A DNA stretch of 64,000 nucleotides from Candidatus Binatia bacterium. GTDB taxonomy: Bacteria > Desulfobacterota > Binatia > UBA12015. Location of the stretch: contig DATCMB010000006.1 of assembly GCA_036563615.1 (NCBI GenBank), forward strand, positions 899,406-963,405. The letters are read 5' to 3'. The translations under genes were made by a program, and so were the position numbers. Shown here piece after piece: positions 9,521 to 18,602 of the stretch. Within the stretch, counting starts at the first letter, position 1, and each line of letters begins with the position of its first letter. A model generated the notes under the pieces. It was given only the letters and a program-made list of their open reading frames with translations. It was not told the origin of the DNA and made no database searches.

Positions 9521-9826
9521 ATGCCGACGCCAACGGCCGTGCCGTGCTGCCATCGCTGTGGCGCGCCGCTTCCGGCGGGTCGCCCGGCGCGACACGACGT
9601 GTGTGCGTCGTGCGGCGAGGACGTGCGCGTCTGCCGCAACTGCGCATTCTACGCGCCCGGGATGCACAACGACTGCCGCGAGCCGTCGGCGGAGCGGGTG
9701 GTCGACAAGGAGCGCGCGAACTTTTGTGAGTATTTTGCGCTTGGCGCCGTCGGCGGGATCGCCGGCCGAGGATCGGGAAGCGAGGACGCACGTGCGGCTC
9801 TGGAAGCCTTGTTCCGCAAGCCCTGA
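9521..9826 (+). CDS. Small zinc-ribbon protein
   Basis: 101 aa from ATG 9521. It carries closely spaced Cys pairs, CCHRCG (9-14), CASCG and VCRNC, plus later single Cys residues in the motif HNDCREPSAERVVDKERANF and in FCEYF. Such small Cys-rich proteins with the KERANFCEYF ending are widespread in proteobacteria and Firmicutes without assigned function. Likely a structural zinc site with a protein or RNA-binding role. It overlaps the next gene by 35 bases in another frame. Confidence 0.75.
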   Translation: MPTPTAVPCCHRCGAPLPAGRPARHDVCASCGEDVRVCRNCAFYAPGMHNDCREPSAERVVDKERANFCEYFALGAVGGIAGRGSGSEDARAALEALFRKP

Positions 9827-10235
9827 GCGGACGAGCCGCCGCGCCTTCCTGAGGGGCGCCGCGGTCCTGCTCGCGACGTCGGGATGCACGAGCGACGACC
9901 CGGCGCGTGCCGCGGCCGAGCGCTTCATCGATCACTACTACGTCGAGATCAACCTTCGCGCGGCGCACGACGACGCCGTCGGGCTCGCCCGCGAGAAGGT
10001 CGAGCGCAGCATGAAGCTGCTCGAGGGCATGGAGCCGGCCGAGGACGCGGCGCGGCCGCGCGTCCACTACCGCTTTCTCGAGCAGCAGGATTCGAACCGC
10101 GACCGCCGCGGCTTCCTCTACGAGCTGACCATCACCTTCGACGGCGGCGACCAGACGCAGCGCCGCGCGCTGGTCACCGTGCGGGAAGAGGAGGGCGGCG
10201 TGTGGCGCGCGGCGAACTTCCAGGAGTTCGAGTGA
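9792..10235 (+). CDS. Putative lipoprotein, Tat-like signal
   Basis: 147 aa from GTG 9792, chosen because it gives a complete signal: SRRAFLRG twin-arginine-like n-region, a short hydrophobic stretch and the lipobox TSGC. Upstream in-frame residues are low-complexity and the same bases encode the zinc-ribbon protein. The mature part has a helical stretch (IDHYYVEINLRAAHDDAVGL) and an YELTITFDGG strand, resembling small periplasmic NTF2-like folds, but I cannot name the family. Its location just before the AsmA-like gene suggests an envelope role. Confidence 0.65.
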   Translation: MRLWKPCSASPERTSRRAFLRGAAVLLATSGCTSDDPARAAAERFIDHYYVEINLRAAHDDAVGLAREKVERSMKLLEGMEPAEDAARPRVHYRFLEQQDSNRDRRGFLYELTITFDGGDQTQRRALVTVREEEGGVWRAANFQEFE

Positions 10236-10293
10236 GCGCCCGGCCGCGAGAGGACGCGCGCCGCGCGCGCAGCCGACGAAAGGACGCGCGCGC

Positions 10294-12537
10294 GTGAGGC
10301 GCGGAAGTCGGTCACGCTGGCTCGCGCTCGGGGCGCTCGCCGTGCTGCTCGTCGCCGGCGTCGTGACGCTCGCGCTGTTCCGCATCCGCACGGTGCTCGA
10401 GAGCCGCAGCGACGAGCTCGTCGCCGCGGTCGGCGAGGCGGTCGGCCTGCCGCTCGCGGCCGACGGCGTGTCGGTGTCGTGGTGGCCGCCGGGCGTCACC
10501 GCGCACGGCGTCGAGATCCCCGACCGCTCGCCGTACGGACCGGGCGACCTCGCGCGGATCGACGAGGCGCGTCTGCAGGTCGCGTTCCTGCCGCTGCTGC
10601 GCGGCAAGGTGGTGGTGACCGAGGTGCGGCTCGTGTCGCCGGTGATCTACGTCGTGCGCGGCGTCGACGGCGGCTGGAACGTCGGCGCGACGCCGGTGCG
10701 CGAGCGGGTCGCGCCGGGACGGACGAGCGCGATGGCCCGCCCCGCGGCCGAGGTGGTGATCGACTCGGTCCGCGTGCGCAACGCGCGCGTGCTGTACAGC
10801 GACCGCGCGATCCCGGGGCTCGGCGAGCTCGAGATCAGGGCCGTCAACGCGCTCCTGCGCCGGGGCGACGACGCGTACCGCATGGACTTCAACGCGCAGG
10901 CGCTCGGCGGACCGGAGGAGAACGTCGAGGGCTTCGTCGTCGTGCCGCGCGACGCGAAGCCCGAAGATCGCGCGCGTCTCGAGGTCGCGGCGCGCAGCCT
11001 CGCCGGGCACCGCTTGCCGGAGGTGATCGCGCTGCTGCGCGGCGACGTGCCGTTCGGGATCGAGCTCGCGGGCGACGTCCGCGCGCACGTCGTCGCCGAG
11101 ATGCCGGTCGGATGGCCGCCGACCCGCGCCGCGGGACGCCTCATGCTGGATGCGGACGAGGCCTCGCTGCACGCCGCGAACGGCTGGGTCGTGAAGGCGC
11201 CGGGGACGCCTTTCGACGTCGACCTCGAGCTGCGCGCGGGCGACTTCGGCCTCGCGGTCGACGGCGCGAGCGTCGAGAGCGAAGGTCTGCGCTTGACGGC
11301 GACCCGACCCGATTCCGCTCCCGTCCCTCCCGACGCGGGACAGCAGCCGCTCGTCCTCACGGTCGAGGGGCTCGACGCGAGCCGGCTCGCCGCCTGGGTG
11401 CCGGCGCTGAAGGTGGCGGACCCGCGCGGGCCGCTGACCTTCGAGGGGCGCGTCACGCCCGGGCTCGACGGCGTCGCGACCGACCTACGCGTGGTCGCGG
11501 GTCGGCTCGAGCTCGGCGAGCGCGACGAGCGCGTGACGCTCGGCGGCGCGAGCCTCGACCTCGCGCTGTCGCACGACGGCACCGGACTGCTCGGCACGCT
11601 GCGCGTCTCCGAGGTGGCGAGCCCCGACGGCGGGCTCGGCAGCGCCGTGGTCGAGGTCGCGGGGCTCGTGGAGCGGCCGCTCGACGTGCGCGTGAGCGGC
11701 GCGCACCTCACGCGCAACGGCGCCTCGCTCGACGCCGTGTCGCTCGACGCCGTGATCGGCAAGGAGCAGACGCGGATCCGCAACCTGCAGGTGAGCGGCC
11801 TCGGCGGCACGCTCGCCGCGCACGGCGAGGTGTCGCGCACCGAGGACGGCGCGTTCGCGATCGCGCTCGAGCCCGAGTGGAACGGCGTGCAGCTCGCCGG
11901 GCTGATGCAGCTCTTCGGCGAGGCGGACGGCGGTAGCGGCACGTTCGCGGGGCGGGCGCGTCTCGCCAGCACGGGCGCGAACGTCGATGCGGTGCTCGCC
12001 AACCTGTCGGGCAGCTTCGAGGCGCGTCTCGGCAACGGCTCGCTGCCCGGGCTCAACGTCGCGCGCGCGACGCTCGACAGCCTCGACGCCGTGCCGCGTC
12101 TCAAGGAGGCCGTCGACCGCCGCGCCCGCGAGCGCGTGCCCGAGCTGCTCGCCCCGACCAGCGAGATCGTCGCGCTCGACGTCCAGGGAGCGTTCGAGCA
12201 GGGCAGGATCCTGATCGCCGATCTGCGCCTCGAGTCGCGCGACTACACGATCGACGCGCGCGGCCGCATCGCGTTCGACGGCGAGACGGAGCTCAAGGGA
12301 CACCTCGTGCTCTCCGAGAGCGCGAGCCGCTCGCTGGTCTCGGGTGCGGGCATCCTCGAGGTGCTGGCGCGCTCCGGCGAGCAGATCCGCATCCCGATCT
12401 CGGTGCGCGGGCACTATCCGAAGCTGCGCAGCAAGCCGTCGAACGACTACGTCGCCGAGGCGACGGCGCGCGCCGTCAAGCTACCCGGCGGCGACGGTGC
12501 GGCGGGCTTCCTGCGGCGGCTGCTCGGCGAGCGATGA
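10294..12537 (+). CDS. AsmA-like envelope protein
   Basis: 747 aa from GTG 10294. One N-terminal membrane helix (about residues 9-29) follows a basic MRRGSRSR, then a long, beta-rich periplasmic region. The start of the soluble part (DGVSVSWWPPGVTAHGVEI, then VVVTEVRLVSPVI) and the C-terminal block with KLRSKPSNDYVAEA match AsmA/DUF3971 proteins of the TamB/YhdP type, which bridge inner and outer membranes and take part in phospholipid transport. Assignment rests on architecture and these motifs. The stop overlaps the next start by 4 bases. Confidence 0.82.
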   Translation: MRRGSRSRWLALGALAVLLVAGVVTLALFRIRTVLESRSDELVAAVGEAVGLPLAADGVSVSWWPPGVTAHGVEIPDRSPYGPGDLARIDEARLQVAFLPLLRGKVVVTEVRLVSPVIYVVRGVDGGWNVGATPVRERVAPGRTSAMARPAAEVVIDSVRVRNARVLYSDRAIPGLGELEIRAVNALLRRGDDAYRMDFNAQALGGPEENVEGFVVVPRDAKPEDRARLEVAARSLAGHRLPEVIALLRGDVPFGIELAGDVRAHVVAEMPVGWPPTRAAGRLMLDADEASLHAANGWVVKAPGTPFDVDLELRAGDFGLAVDGASVESEGLRLTATRPDSAPVPPDAGQQPLVLTVEGLDASRLAAWVPALKVADPRGPLTFEGRVTPGLDGVATDLRVVAGRLELGERDERVTLGGASLDLALSHDGTGLLGTLRVSEVASPDGGLGSAVVEVAGLVERPLDVRVSGAHLTRNGASLDAVSLDAVIGKEQTRIRNLQVSGLGGTLAAHGEVSRTEDGAFAIALEPEWNGVQLAGLMQLFGEADGGSGTFAGRARLASTGANVDAVLANLSGSFEARLGNGSLPGLNVARATLDSLDAVPRLKEAVDRRARERVPELLAPTSEIVALDVQGAFEQGRILIADLRLESRDYTIDARGRIAFDGETELKGHLVLSESASRSLVSGAGILEVLARSGEQIRIPISVRGHYPKLRSKPSNDYVAEATARAVKLPGGDGAAGFLRRLLGER

Positions 12538-12875
12538 GCGCGCCGCGCGAGCCGTCCGTCGCGGGCTGGACGCCGCTGCGCGACGCCGAGCTGTGGGCGC
12601 GCGTCCTCCGCGTCGAGCGCGAGGAGGTCGCCTACTTCAAGTTCCTCTTCGAGTCCTACGAGGGCGTGGGGATCGTGCGCACCGTCGAGACGCAGAAGGA
12701 CGGCACGGTGGTGATCGCGCTGCTCGCGCCGCGCGACTTCGTGGAGGTGGCCGAGGCGATCCTCGAGGACGTGCGCGAGCGCGGCGCGCGGCCGTTCACC
12801 TACGAGGAGCTGCCCGCCGTGTGCACCGAGGACTGGTTCCTCTCGACCTGGGTGCGCGACGCCGGCGCCGACTGA
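12534..12875 (+). CDS. DUF4911-type small protein
   Basis: 113 aa, coupled to the AsmA-like gene by an ATGA overlap. The core RVEREEVAYFKFLFESYEG followed by VRTVE and a hydrophobic VVIALLAPRDFVEVAEAIL resembles the DUF4911 family common in deltaproteobacteria. A short ferredoxin-like alpha/beta fold seems likely. Function unknown, and no signal peptide or membrane segment is visible. Confidence 0.65.
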   Translation: MSAPREPSVAGWTPLRDAELWARVLRVEREEVAYFKFLFESYEGVGIVRTVETQKDGTVVIALLAPRDFVEVAEAILEDVRERGARPFTYEELPAVCTEDWFLSTWVRDAGAD

Positions 12876-12906
12876 CGCTCGAACGACGTCGCTCGGGTGA
12901 CGGCGC

Positions 12907-13680
12907 TCAGGCCGGCTCGTCGCTCTCCTGCTCGGCCTGCTCCTCGCCGCGCGCCTGCTCGTTCCGGAACACGTACGCGACGCCGATGCTCACGCCGTAG
13001 AGCACGACGAGCGGCGCGACGAGCAGGAGCTGCGAGGCGACGTCGGGACCCGGCGTCAGCACGGCGGCGATCACGACGATGCCGATCAGCGCGTAGCGCC
13101 ACGGGCGGATCAGCGTGTTGTGATCGATCATCCCGACGCGCGCGAGGAAGAAGGCGACCACCGGCAGCTCGAAGGTGACGCCGAACGCGAGCAGCAAGCG
13201 AGCGCTGAACGAGAGGTACTCGCTGATGCGCAGCGTGGGCTCGATGCCGATCGTCGCGTACTGCTCGATGAAGAAGCCGTAGCCGACCTCGAACACGAAC
13301 GCGTAGCAGAACAGCGCGCCGGCGAGGAAGAAGAACGTGCCGAAGAAGACGAACGGCACGACGTAGCGCTTCTCGTTCTCGTAGAGTCCCGGCGCGACGA
13401 ACTGCCACGCCTGGTAGAGGATCGCCGGCGAGGCGAGGAACACGCCGGCGATGAACGACACCTTGAGCTTGGTGAAGAACGCCTCGGCGACCCCGGTGCC
13501 GATCAGCTTGACGGGGTGATCACCGGCGGCGCGCGTGACCGGGCCGATCAGGATCTCGAATAACGTCTCGGCGAAGCCGTAGGCGAGGGCGAAGCCCACG
13601 GCGATCGCGAGCAGCGACTTGATGATCCGCCAGCGCAGCTCCTCGAGGTGCGCCGTCAGCGGCATCTCGACGTCGGCCAT
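12907..13680 (-). CDS. tatC: Sec-independent translocase subunit TatC
   Basis: Polytopic inner-membrane receptor for twin-arginine signal peptides (257 aa, six predicted membrane helices). The cytoplasmic N-terminus MPLTAHLEELRWRI carries the conserved HLEELR motif that binds signal peptides, and the first periplasmic loop region and FELPVVAFFLARVG are typical. It lies 48 bases downstream of tatB on the same strand. The C-terminal tail is acidic and Glu-rich. Confidence 0.96.
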   Translation of the reverse strand: MADVEMPLTAHLEELRWRIIKSLLAIAVGFALAYGFAETLFEILIGPVTRAAGDHPVKLIGTGVAEAFFTKLKVSFIAGVFLASPAILYQAWQFVAPGLYENEKRYVVPFVFFGTFFFLAGALFCYAFVFEVGYGFFIEQYATIGIEPTLRISEYLSFSARLLLAFGVTFELPVVAFFLARVGMIDHNTLIRPWRYALIGIVVIAAVLTPGPDVASQLLLVAPLVVLYGVSIGVAYVFRNEQARGEEQAEQESDEPA

Positions 13681-13728
13681 GCTCGCCCCGTCTCTCGCGA
13701 ATCGGCTGCCGCCGCGCGCGGTGGCCCG

Positions 13729-14232
13729 TCAGGCCTTCGCGGCGGTTGCGTCGGCGGGCGCGGCGCTGCGTGCGCTCGCGCTCGGGTCGTCGGCGGTGCT
13801 CGCGCCGGCGGACGCGCTCGCGACGTCGGTCGCGCCGGCCGTGGCGCTCGTGGTGGGCGCGGCGTTCGTCGCCGGAGCGCTGGAGGTCGCTGCGTCCGAG
13901 GCTGGCGCGCTCGGCGTCGTGCCGTCCGGCGTCGCCGCGCTCGGCGTCGCGGCGCTCGCGTCGCTGCGCGCGACCGTCGCGTCGGCGGGCTTGGGGGTGA
14001 TCGTGGTGCGCGCCCGCTCCGCCTTGCGCCGCGCGGCCTCGTGCTCGCGCGCCTCCTGCTCGATCAGGCTGCGCGCGCTCTCGAGCTCGCGGTTGACCTC
14101 GCCCGTCACGCGACGGAACTCCGCGAGCCCCTTGCCCAGCGCGCGTGCGACCTCCGGAAGGCGCTTCGGCCCGAGCACGATCAGCGCGACCACGAGGATC
14201 ACGACGAGCTCGGGCATGCCGATGCCGAACAT
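13729..14232 (-). CDS. tatB: Sec-independent translocase subunit TatB (TatA/B family)
   Basis: 167 aa from ATG 14232, whose product [20 protein letters not shown] has the short membrane helix, hinge GPKRLPE and amphipathic helix of TatA/TatB proteins. The longer open frame upstream is not conserved. The FGIGMPEL start and Glu in the membrane segment favour TatB over TatA. The last 80 or so residues are low-complexity Ala/Ser/Thr/Asp, probably disordered. No separate tatA is present in the window. Confidence 0.9.
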   Translation of the reverse strand: MFGIGMPELVVILVVALIVLGPKRLPEVARALGKGLAEFRRVTGEVNRELESARSLIEQEAREHEAARRKAERARTTITPKPADATVARSDASAATPSAATPDGTTPSAPASDAATSSAPATNAAPTTSATAGATDVASASAGASTADDPSASARSAAPADATAAKA

Positions 14233-14264
14233 CACCGCGACGCTAACCGAAGGTCGGTTTCCCG

Positions 14265-14278
14265 GCAAACGCGTTTGC
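14265..14278. promoter_or_regulatory. 14-bp perfect palindrome between tatB and PNPOx gene
   Basis: GCAAACGCGTTTGC is its own reverse complement. It sits exactly midway in the 79-base divergent gap, 32-33 bases from each start codon, where an operator serving both promoters would be expected. The CG-centred AAACG-CGTTT shape recalls LacI-family operators, but no regulator gene is adjacent. Confidence 0.5.
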
Positions 14279-14311
14279 TTGAGCTGCGCGGTGCCTTTAT
14301 CGGTTCTCACC

Positions 14312-14761
14312 ATGTCGCTCGCGATGACGGTGGCCGAGAGAGAAGAGTTCCTGGCGCAAGTGCACGTCGCCGTCATCAACATCCCGGAGCCGGGGCGCGG
14401 CGGCCTCACGGTGCCGATCTGGTACGACTACACGCCCGGCGGGCCGCTGTGGTTCGTCACCGACGCGACGTCGCGCAAGGCGCGGCTCCTCGAGCAGGCG
14501 GGCTGCCTGAGCCTGTGCGTGCAGAGCGAGGCGCCGCCCTACAAGTACGTCAGCATCGAGGGCACCGTGGAGTCCATCGAGCCCGCCGACGTCGAGCGCC
14601 ACGTCCGCCCGCTCGCGTACCGCTACCTCGGGAAAGAGTTCGGCGACCGGTACATCGAGGCGACGCGCGGTACCGGCAGCGCCGCGGGCAGCATCGTCGT
14701 GCGCGTCGCGCCGCGCCGCTGGCTGTCGGTCGACTACGCCAAGCAGTTCGGCTCGCTCTGA
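14312..14761 (+). CDS. Pyridoxamine 5'-phosphate oxidase-like flavin-binding protein
   Basis: 149 aa from ATG 14312 (ATG 14324 also possible). Split-barrel fold signatures: [19 protein letters not shown], the [18 protein letters not shown] strand-helix and [11 protein letters not shown]. Such proteins bind FMN or F420 and reduce small molecules, or act as haem-utilisation-like oxidoreductases; substrate cannot be assigned. It is divergent from tatB with a palindrome between, and converges on the deacetylase gene. Confidence 0.82.
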   Translation: MSLAMTVAEREEFLAQVHVAVINIPEPGRGGLTVPIWYDYTPGGPLWFVTDATSRKARLLEQAGCLSLCVQSEAPPYKYVSIEGTVESIEPADVERHVRPLAYRYLGKEFGDRYIEATRGTGSAAGSIVVRVAPRRWLSVDYAKQFGSL

Positions 14762-14780
14762 GCGCTCCCCGCGAAGCGGC

Positions 14781-15797
14781 TCAGAGGTGCCAGTGCGGCG
14801 CGAGGATGCGCCGCAGGCCGTCGAACGCCGGCGAGCGGTCGTTGTCGTGCTCGCTGCGCGGCGCCGGACGCGCGAGCTCGGTGAGCACGGCCTCGGTCGA
14901 GTTGCGGATCGCGTCGAGGTCGTAGCCGCCTTCGAGCACCGCGGCGATGCGGCCGTCGGCGACCTCGTTGGCGACCGTGATCAGGTTGCGCGCCATCCCG
15001 AGGAAGCCCTTCTCGGTCACCTGCATGCCGCCGAGCGGGTCGCGCCAGTGACAGTCGAAGCCCGCCGACACCAGGATGAACTGCGGCGCGTACTGCCTCA
15101 GCACCGGCACGATGATCTCGGCGAACGCGCGCAGGTAGCCCTCGTCGCCGACGCCGGCGCCGAACGGCACGTTGATCGTGTAGCCGAGCCCGGGGCCGCG
15201 GCCGATGTCGGTCGCCGCGCCGGTGCCGGGGTAGAGCGGCGACTGGTGCAGCGAGACGTAAAGCACAGACGGATCGTCGTAGAAGATCGCCTCGGTGCCG
15301 TTGCCGTGGTGGAGATCCCAGTCGATGATCGCGATCCGCTCGAGGCCGTGCTTGCGCCGCAGGTGCTGCGCCGCCACCGCGACGTTGTTGAACAGGCAGA
15401 AGCCCATCGCCTGCGACGCGGTCGCGTGGTGTCCGGGCGGGCGGACGAACGCGAAGCCGTTCGCGTAGGCGCGCGTCGCGACCGCGTCGACGAGCTCGAG
15501 CAAGCCGCCCGCGGCGAGCAGCGCGACCTCGAACGAGCGCGCGCTGGTCGTGGTGTCGGCGTCGATGCGCGCGCGCGGCGTGACCTGCGTGCGGCGGATG
15601 CGCTCGAGCAGATCCTCGGTGTGCGCGGCGCAGATCTCGTCGTCGTTCGCGACGCGCGGCTCGACGCGCTCGAGCGGCGAGCCCGACCAGCCGTGCAGCA
15701 TGTCCTCGATCGCGAGCAAGCGCTCCGGACGCTCGGGATGTCCCGGCCCGGTGTCGTGCTCACGAAAGCGAGGGTCGATGACGATTGCGGTCTTCAA
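14781..15797 (-). CDS. Histone deacetylase-family amidohydrolase (AcuC/HDAC-like)
   Basis: 338 aa zinc hydrolase that removes acetyl or other acyl groups from lysine or polyamines. HPERPERL, PPGHHATASQAMGFC, IIDWDLHHGNGTE (metal Asp/His), LVSAGFDCHWRDPLGG and VLEGGYDLDAI give the full active site. The best start is TTG 15797, giving LKTAIVIDPRF; the frame continues upstream into the PBP1A gene in another reading. It is 56 bases downstream of PBP1A on the same strand. Acetylpolyamine hydrolase is an alternative. Confidence 0.92.
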   Translation of the reverse strand: MKTAIVIDPRFREHDTGPGHPERPERLLAIEDMLHGWSGSPLERVEPRVANDDEICAAHTEDLLERIRRTQVTPRARIDADTTTSARSFEVALLAAGGLLELVDAVATRAYANGFAFVRPPGHHATASQAMGFCLFNNVAVAAQHLRRKHGLERIAIIDWDLHHGNGTEAIFYDDPSVLYVSLHQSPLYPGTGAATDIGRGPGLGYTINVPFGAGVGDEGYLRAFAEIIVPVLRQYAPQFILVSAGFDCHWRDPLGGMQVTEKGFLGMARNLITVANEVADGRIAAVLEGGYDLDAIRNSTEAVLTELARPAPRSEHDNDRSPAFDGLRRILAPHWHL

Positions 15798-15807
15798 CGT
15801 TCGGCGA

Positions 15808-15848
15808 CGAGAGCGCTCGCGAGAGGAGTCGAGATGCGGGCGCTCTCG
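15808..15848. repeat. Inverted repeat between PBP1A and deacetylase genes
   Basis: Nine-base arms CGAGAGCGC and GCGCTCTCG are separated by 23 bases, filling most of the 56-base gap after the PBP1A stop and ending 11 bases before the deacetylase TTG. It could attenuate read-through or hold the weak start. No T-tract. Confidence 0.35.
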
Positions 15849-15853
15849 AGCTT

Positions 15854-18463
15854 CTAGTACACCCGCTCGGGAGCTGGTGCACGTCGCGCCGCGCCGGAAG
15901 GAGCGGACGCCGGCACCTCGCGCGCTCCCGCGGCGGCGCGCTGACGCCGCGCGACGCCGTCGATCGCCCCGCCGAGGTAGTACGCCGTGCTGCGCACCGG
16001 CGCGTCGGGCGGGGGCAGGGGAGCGGGACCGCTGCGCCACTCGCTGCGGCTCGCCGCGTCGCGCAGGTCGCTCGGCCGCGCGTCGTCCCGCGGCTGCGGC
16101 TCGCGCACCCGGGCGACGTTCTGCGACGGCTCCCGGTAACCCGGCGGCGCTTGCTCGGGCTCGGGCTCCGGCTCCCACGACGGGGCGGGCTCGGGCTCCG
16201 GCTCGACGAACGCGGGCTCGGTGCCGCGCTTGAACGCCTGGAAGACCGCTCCCGCCGAGCCCGGCGCCACGCGGCGTCCCGAGCTCTGGTCGACCGCGAC
16301 CAGCGTGACCTCGTTCGGCACCGCGAAGTCGAGCACCGGCTGGTTCGCCATCGCCTTCTCCATGAAGGCGCGCCAGATCGGCGCCGCGGCGCGGCCGCCG
16401 GTCTCCTTCGGGCCGAGCGTCTTCTCCTGGTCGTAGCCGACCCAGACGCCGGCCACGAGCTGCGGCGTGTAGCCGATGAACCAGGCGTCGCGCTGGTCGT
16501 TGGTCGTGCCGGTCTTGCCGGCGGCCGGACGATCGAGCTGCGCGCGCTTGCCGGTTCCCTGCTCGACGACGTTCCGCAGGATGCTGGTCATCACGTACGC
16601 CGTGTCGGGCGAGATCGCCGGCCGACGCAGGACCGGCGCCTCCTCGATCAGCTCGCCGCGCACGTCGGTGATCTTGGTGATGAAGCGCGGCTCGACGCGC
16701 ATGCCGAGGTTGGCGAAGACGCTGAACGCCTCGGTGAGCTCGAGCAGCGTCACCTCGGCGGTGCCGAGCGAGATCGACAGGTTCTTCGGGAACGGCCGGC
16801 TGAAGCCGAAGCGGGGCAGGTACGACAGCAGGTAGTTGAGCCCCATCGCGCTCACCAGCTTGACGGTCACGACGTTGCGCGACTTGGTGAGCGCCTGGCG
16901 CAGCGTCGTCGGCCCGAAGAACTTCTTCTCGAAGTTCTGCGGCGACCAGACGCCGGAGGCCGTCCGGTAGGACACCGGCGCGTCGACGATCACGCTCGCC
17001 GGCGTGTAGCCGCGGTCCATGGCGGCGGCGTAGATGAGCGGCTTGAAGGCCGATCCGGGCTGGCGGTAGGCCTGCGTGGCGCGGTTGAACTGGCTGCGGT
17101 TCCAGTCGAGGCCGCCGACCATCGCGCGCACGTCGCCGGTCGCGGGATCCATCGCGATCAGCGCGCCCTCGGTGCCGTTGTTGGTCGTGAGCTCGAGCGT
17201 GCGCTGCTTGCCGTCGTCGCGCACGCGCACCTCGAGCACGTCGCCCGGCGACGGCTGGTAGCCGGCGACCGACGCCCGCGTCAGTCCGGACGCGGGCAGC
17301 ACGGCGCGGCCGTTCGCCCAGCGGACGTCGAGCCCGCCGTCGCGACGGCGGACCGAGCCGTTCTTGCCCGGCAGGACGACGACCTCGAGGATCGTGCCGG
17401 GCTCGGGCAGACCGGGATCGTCGTCGGTCGGCAGCTCGGCGAGCGCCTTCCACTCGCGCGCCGGCAGCCGGCGCAGCGGGCCGCGGAAGCCCTGACGCTC
17501 GTCGAGCTCGGCGATCCCTTCGCGCACCGCGCGGTCGGCCTCGCGCTGCATCGCGAGGTCGAGCGTCGTGTAGACGTCGAGCCCGAGCTGGTAGGGCGCG
17601 CTCGAGCCGTAGCGCTGCTCGAGCAGCCGCCGGACGTGCTCGACGAAGTACGGCGCGACGCTGCTGATCGGCGCCTCCTTGCGCGCCAGCACGATCTTTT
17701 CCTCGTACGCCTGCTTGGCCTCGTCCGGCGTGATGAAGCCGTCCTCGACCATGCGCTCGAGGACGTAGCGCTGGCGCGCCTTGGCGCGCTCGAAGTGCTT
17801 GACCGGAGAGTAGCGGCTCGGCGCCTGCGGCAGGCCGGCGAGCAGCGCGGCCTCGGCGAGGGTGAGCTGCGAGACGTCCTTGCCGAAGTACTCGAGCGCC
17901 GCGGCCTGCACGCCGTACGCGCCGTTCCCGAGGTAGATCTGGTTCAGATAGAGGTAGAGGATCTCCTCCTTGGTGAGCTGCTGCTCGAGGCGCAGCGCGA
18001 GGACGATCTCCTTGAGCTTGCGCTCGTAGCTGCGCTCCGGCGTGAGCAGGAGCGACTTCACCACCTGCTGGGTGATCGTGCTGCCGCCCTGGCGCGTGGT
18101 GCCCGCCTGGTAGTTGCTCACCGCGGCGCGGACGATGCCCTGCAGGTCGACGCCCGCGTGGTCGTAGAAGTTCTGGTCCTCGGCCGCGACGAAGGCGAGC
18201 TGGACGGCCTTCGGGATCTTGTAGATCGGCGTCAGGTAGCGCTTCTCGAAGAAGAACTCGCCGATCAGCGTGCCGTCGCGCGCGAACACGCGGGTCGCGA
18301 CCGGCGGCCGGTAGTCGAGCAGCTTCTCGACTGGCGGCAGGCTGACGTTGAACTCCCGATAGAGGATCGCGGCCGCGCTACCGACCGCGGCCAGCAGGAT
18401 CAGCGAAAAGCCGAGGAGGAGAGTCCGAAAGGGTCGTCGAACTGATTGGCCCTGCTGCCCCAC
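15854..18463 (-). CDS. mrcA: Penicillin-binding protein 1A (bifunctional)
   Basis: 869 aa inner-membrane peptidoglycan polymerase. One N-terminal helix (about 13-33), then a GT51 glycosyltransferase with EDQNFYDHAGVD and GGSTITQQVVKSLLL, an OB-like insert (SVAGYQPSPGDVLEVRVRDD), and a transpeptidase with the active Ser in PGSAFKPL, the SxN motif SRN, and KTGT in AAGKTGTTNDQRDAWF. The C-terminal 130 residues are Pro/Glu-rich (EPEPEPAPSWEPEPEPE) and Arg-rich, typical of a disordered periplasmic tail. Divergent from ptsP. Confidence 0.95.
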   Translation of the reverse strand: MGQQGQSVRRPFRTLLLGFSLILLAAVGSAAAILYREFNVSLPPVEKLLDYRPPVATRVFARDGTLIGEFFFEKRYLTPIYKIPKAVQLAFVAAEDQNFYDHAGVDLQGIVRAAVSNYQAGTTRQGGSTITQQVVKSLLLTPERSYERKLKEIVLALRLEQQLTKEEILYLYLNQIYLGNGAYGVQAAALEYFGKDVSQLTLAEAALLAGLPQAPSRYSPVKHFERAKARQRYVLERMVEDGFITPDEAKQAYEEKIVLARKEAPISSVAPYFVEHVRRLLEQRYGSSAPYQLGLDVYTTLDLAMQREADRAVREGIAELDERQGFRGPLRRLPAREWKALAELPTDDDPGLPEPGTILEVVVLPGKNGSVRRRDGGLDVRWANGRAVLPASGLTRASVAGYQPSPGDVLEVRVRDDGKQRTLELTTNNGTEGALIAMDPATGDVRAMVGGLDWNRSQFNRATQAYRQPGSAFKPLIYAAAMDRGYTPASVIVDAPVSYRTASGVWSPQNFEKKFFGPTTLRQALTKSRNVVTVKLVSAMGLNYLLSYLPRFGFSRPFPKNLSISLGTAEVTLLELTEAFSVFANLGMRVEPRFITKITDVRGELIEEAPVLRRPAISPDTAYVMTSILRNVVEQGTGKRAQLDRPAAGKTGTTNDQRDAWFIGYTPQLVAGVWVGYDQEKTLGPKETGGRAAAPIWRAFMEKAMANQPVLDFAVPNEVTLVAVDQSSGRRVAPGSAGAVFQAFKRGTEPAFVEPEPEPAPSWEPEPEPEQAPPGYREPSQNVARVREPQPRDDARPSDLRDAASRSEWRSGPAPLPPPDAPVRSTAYYLGGAIDGVARRQRAAAGAREVPASAPSGAARRAPAPERVY

Positions 18464-18602
18464 GATTCCGCCCTATCTCCCCCGGCGGGCTCTCTACACC
18501 ATCCACCCGACCGGAGCCAATTTGGGATGCACCCCTTTGACGCTCGAATCGCCACCTTCTCCACAGACGCCGAGCGCTCGTTGCGAAACCGCAAGACGGA
18601 AC

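Noticed and set aside
8542..9639. XerC as a phage or integron integrase with a longer N-terminus
   Set aside because: The extension to 9639 is out-of-frame antisense of the zinc-ribbon gene; the 302-residue form has the normal Xer length and operon.
14781..17453. A single 890-codon frame joining the deacetylase to an upstream region
   Set aside because: Its first 550 residues are an out-of-frame reading of PBP1A; only the part from TTG 15797 is deacetylase-like.
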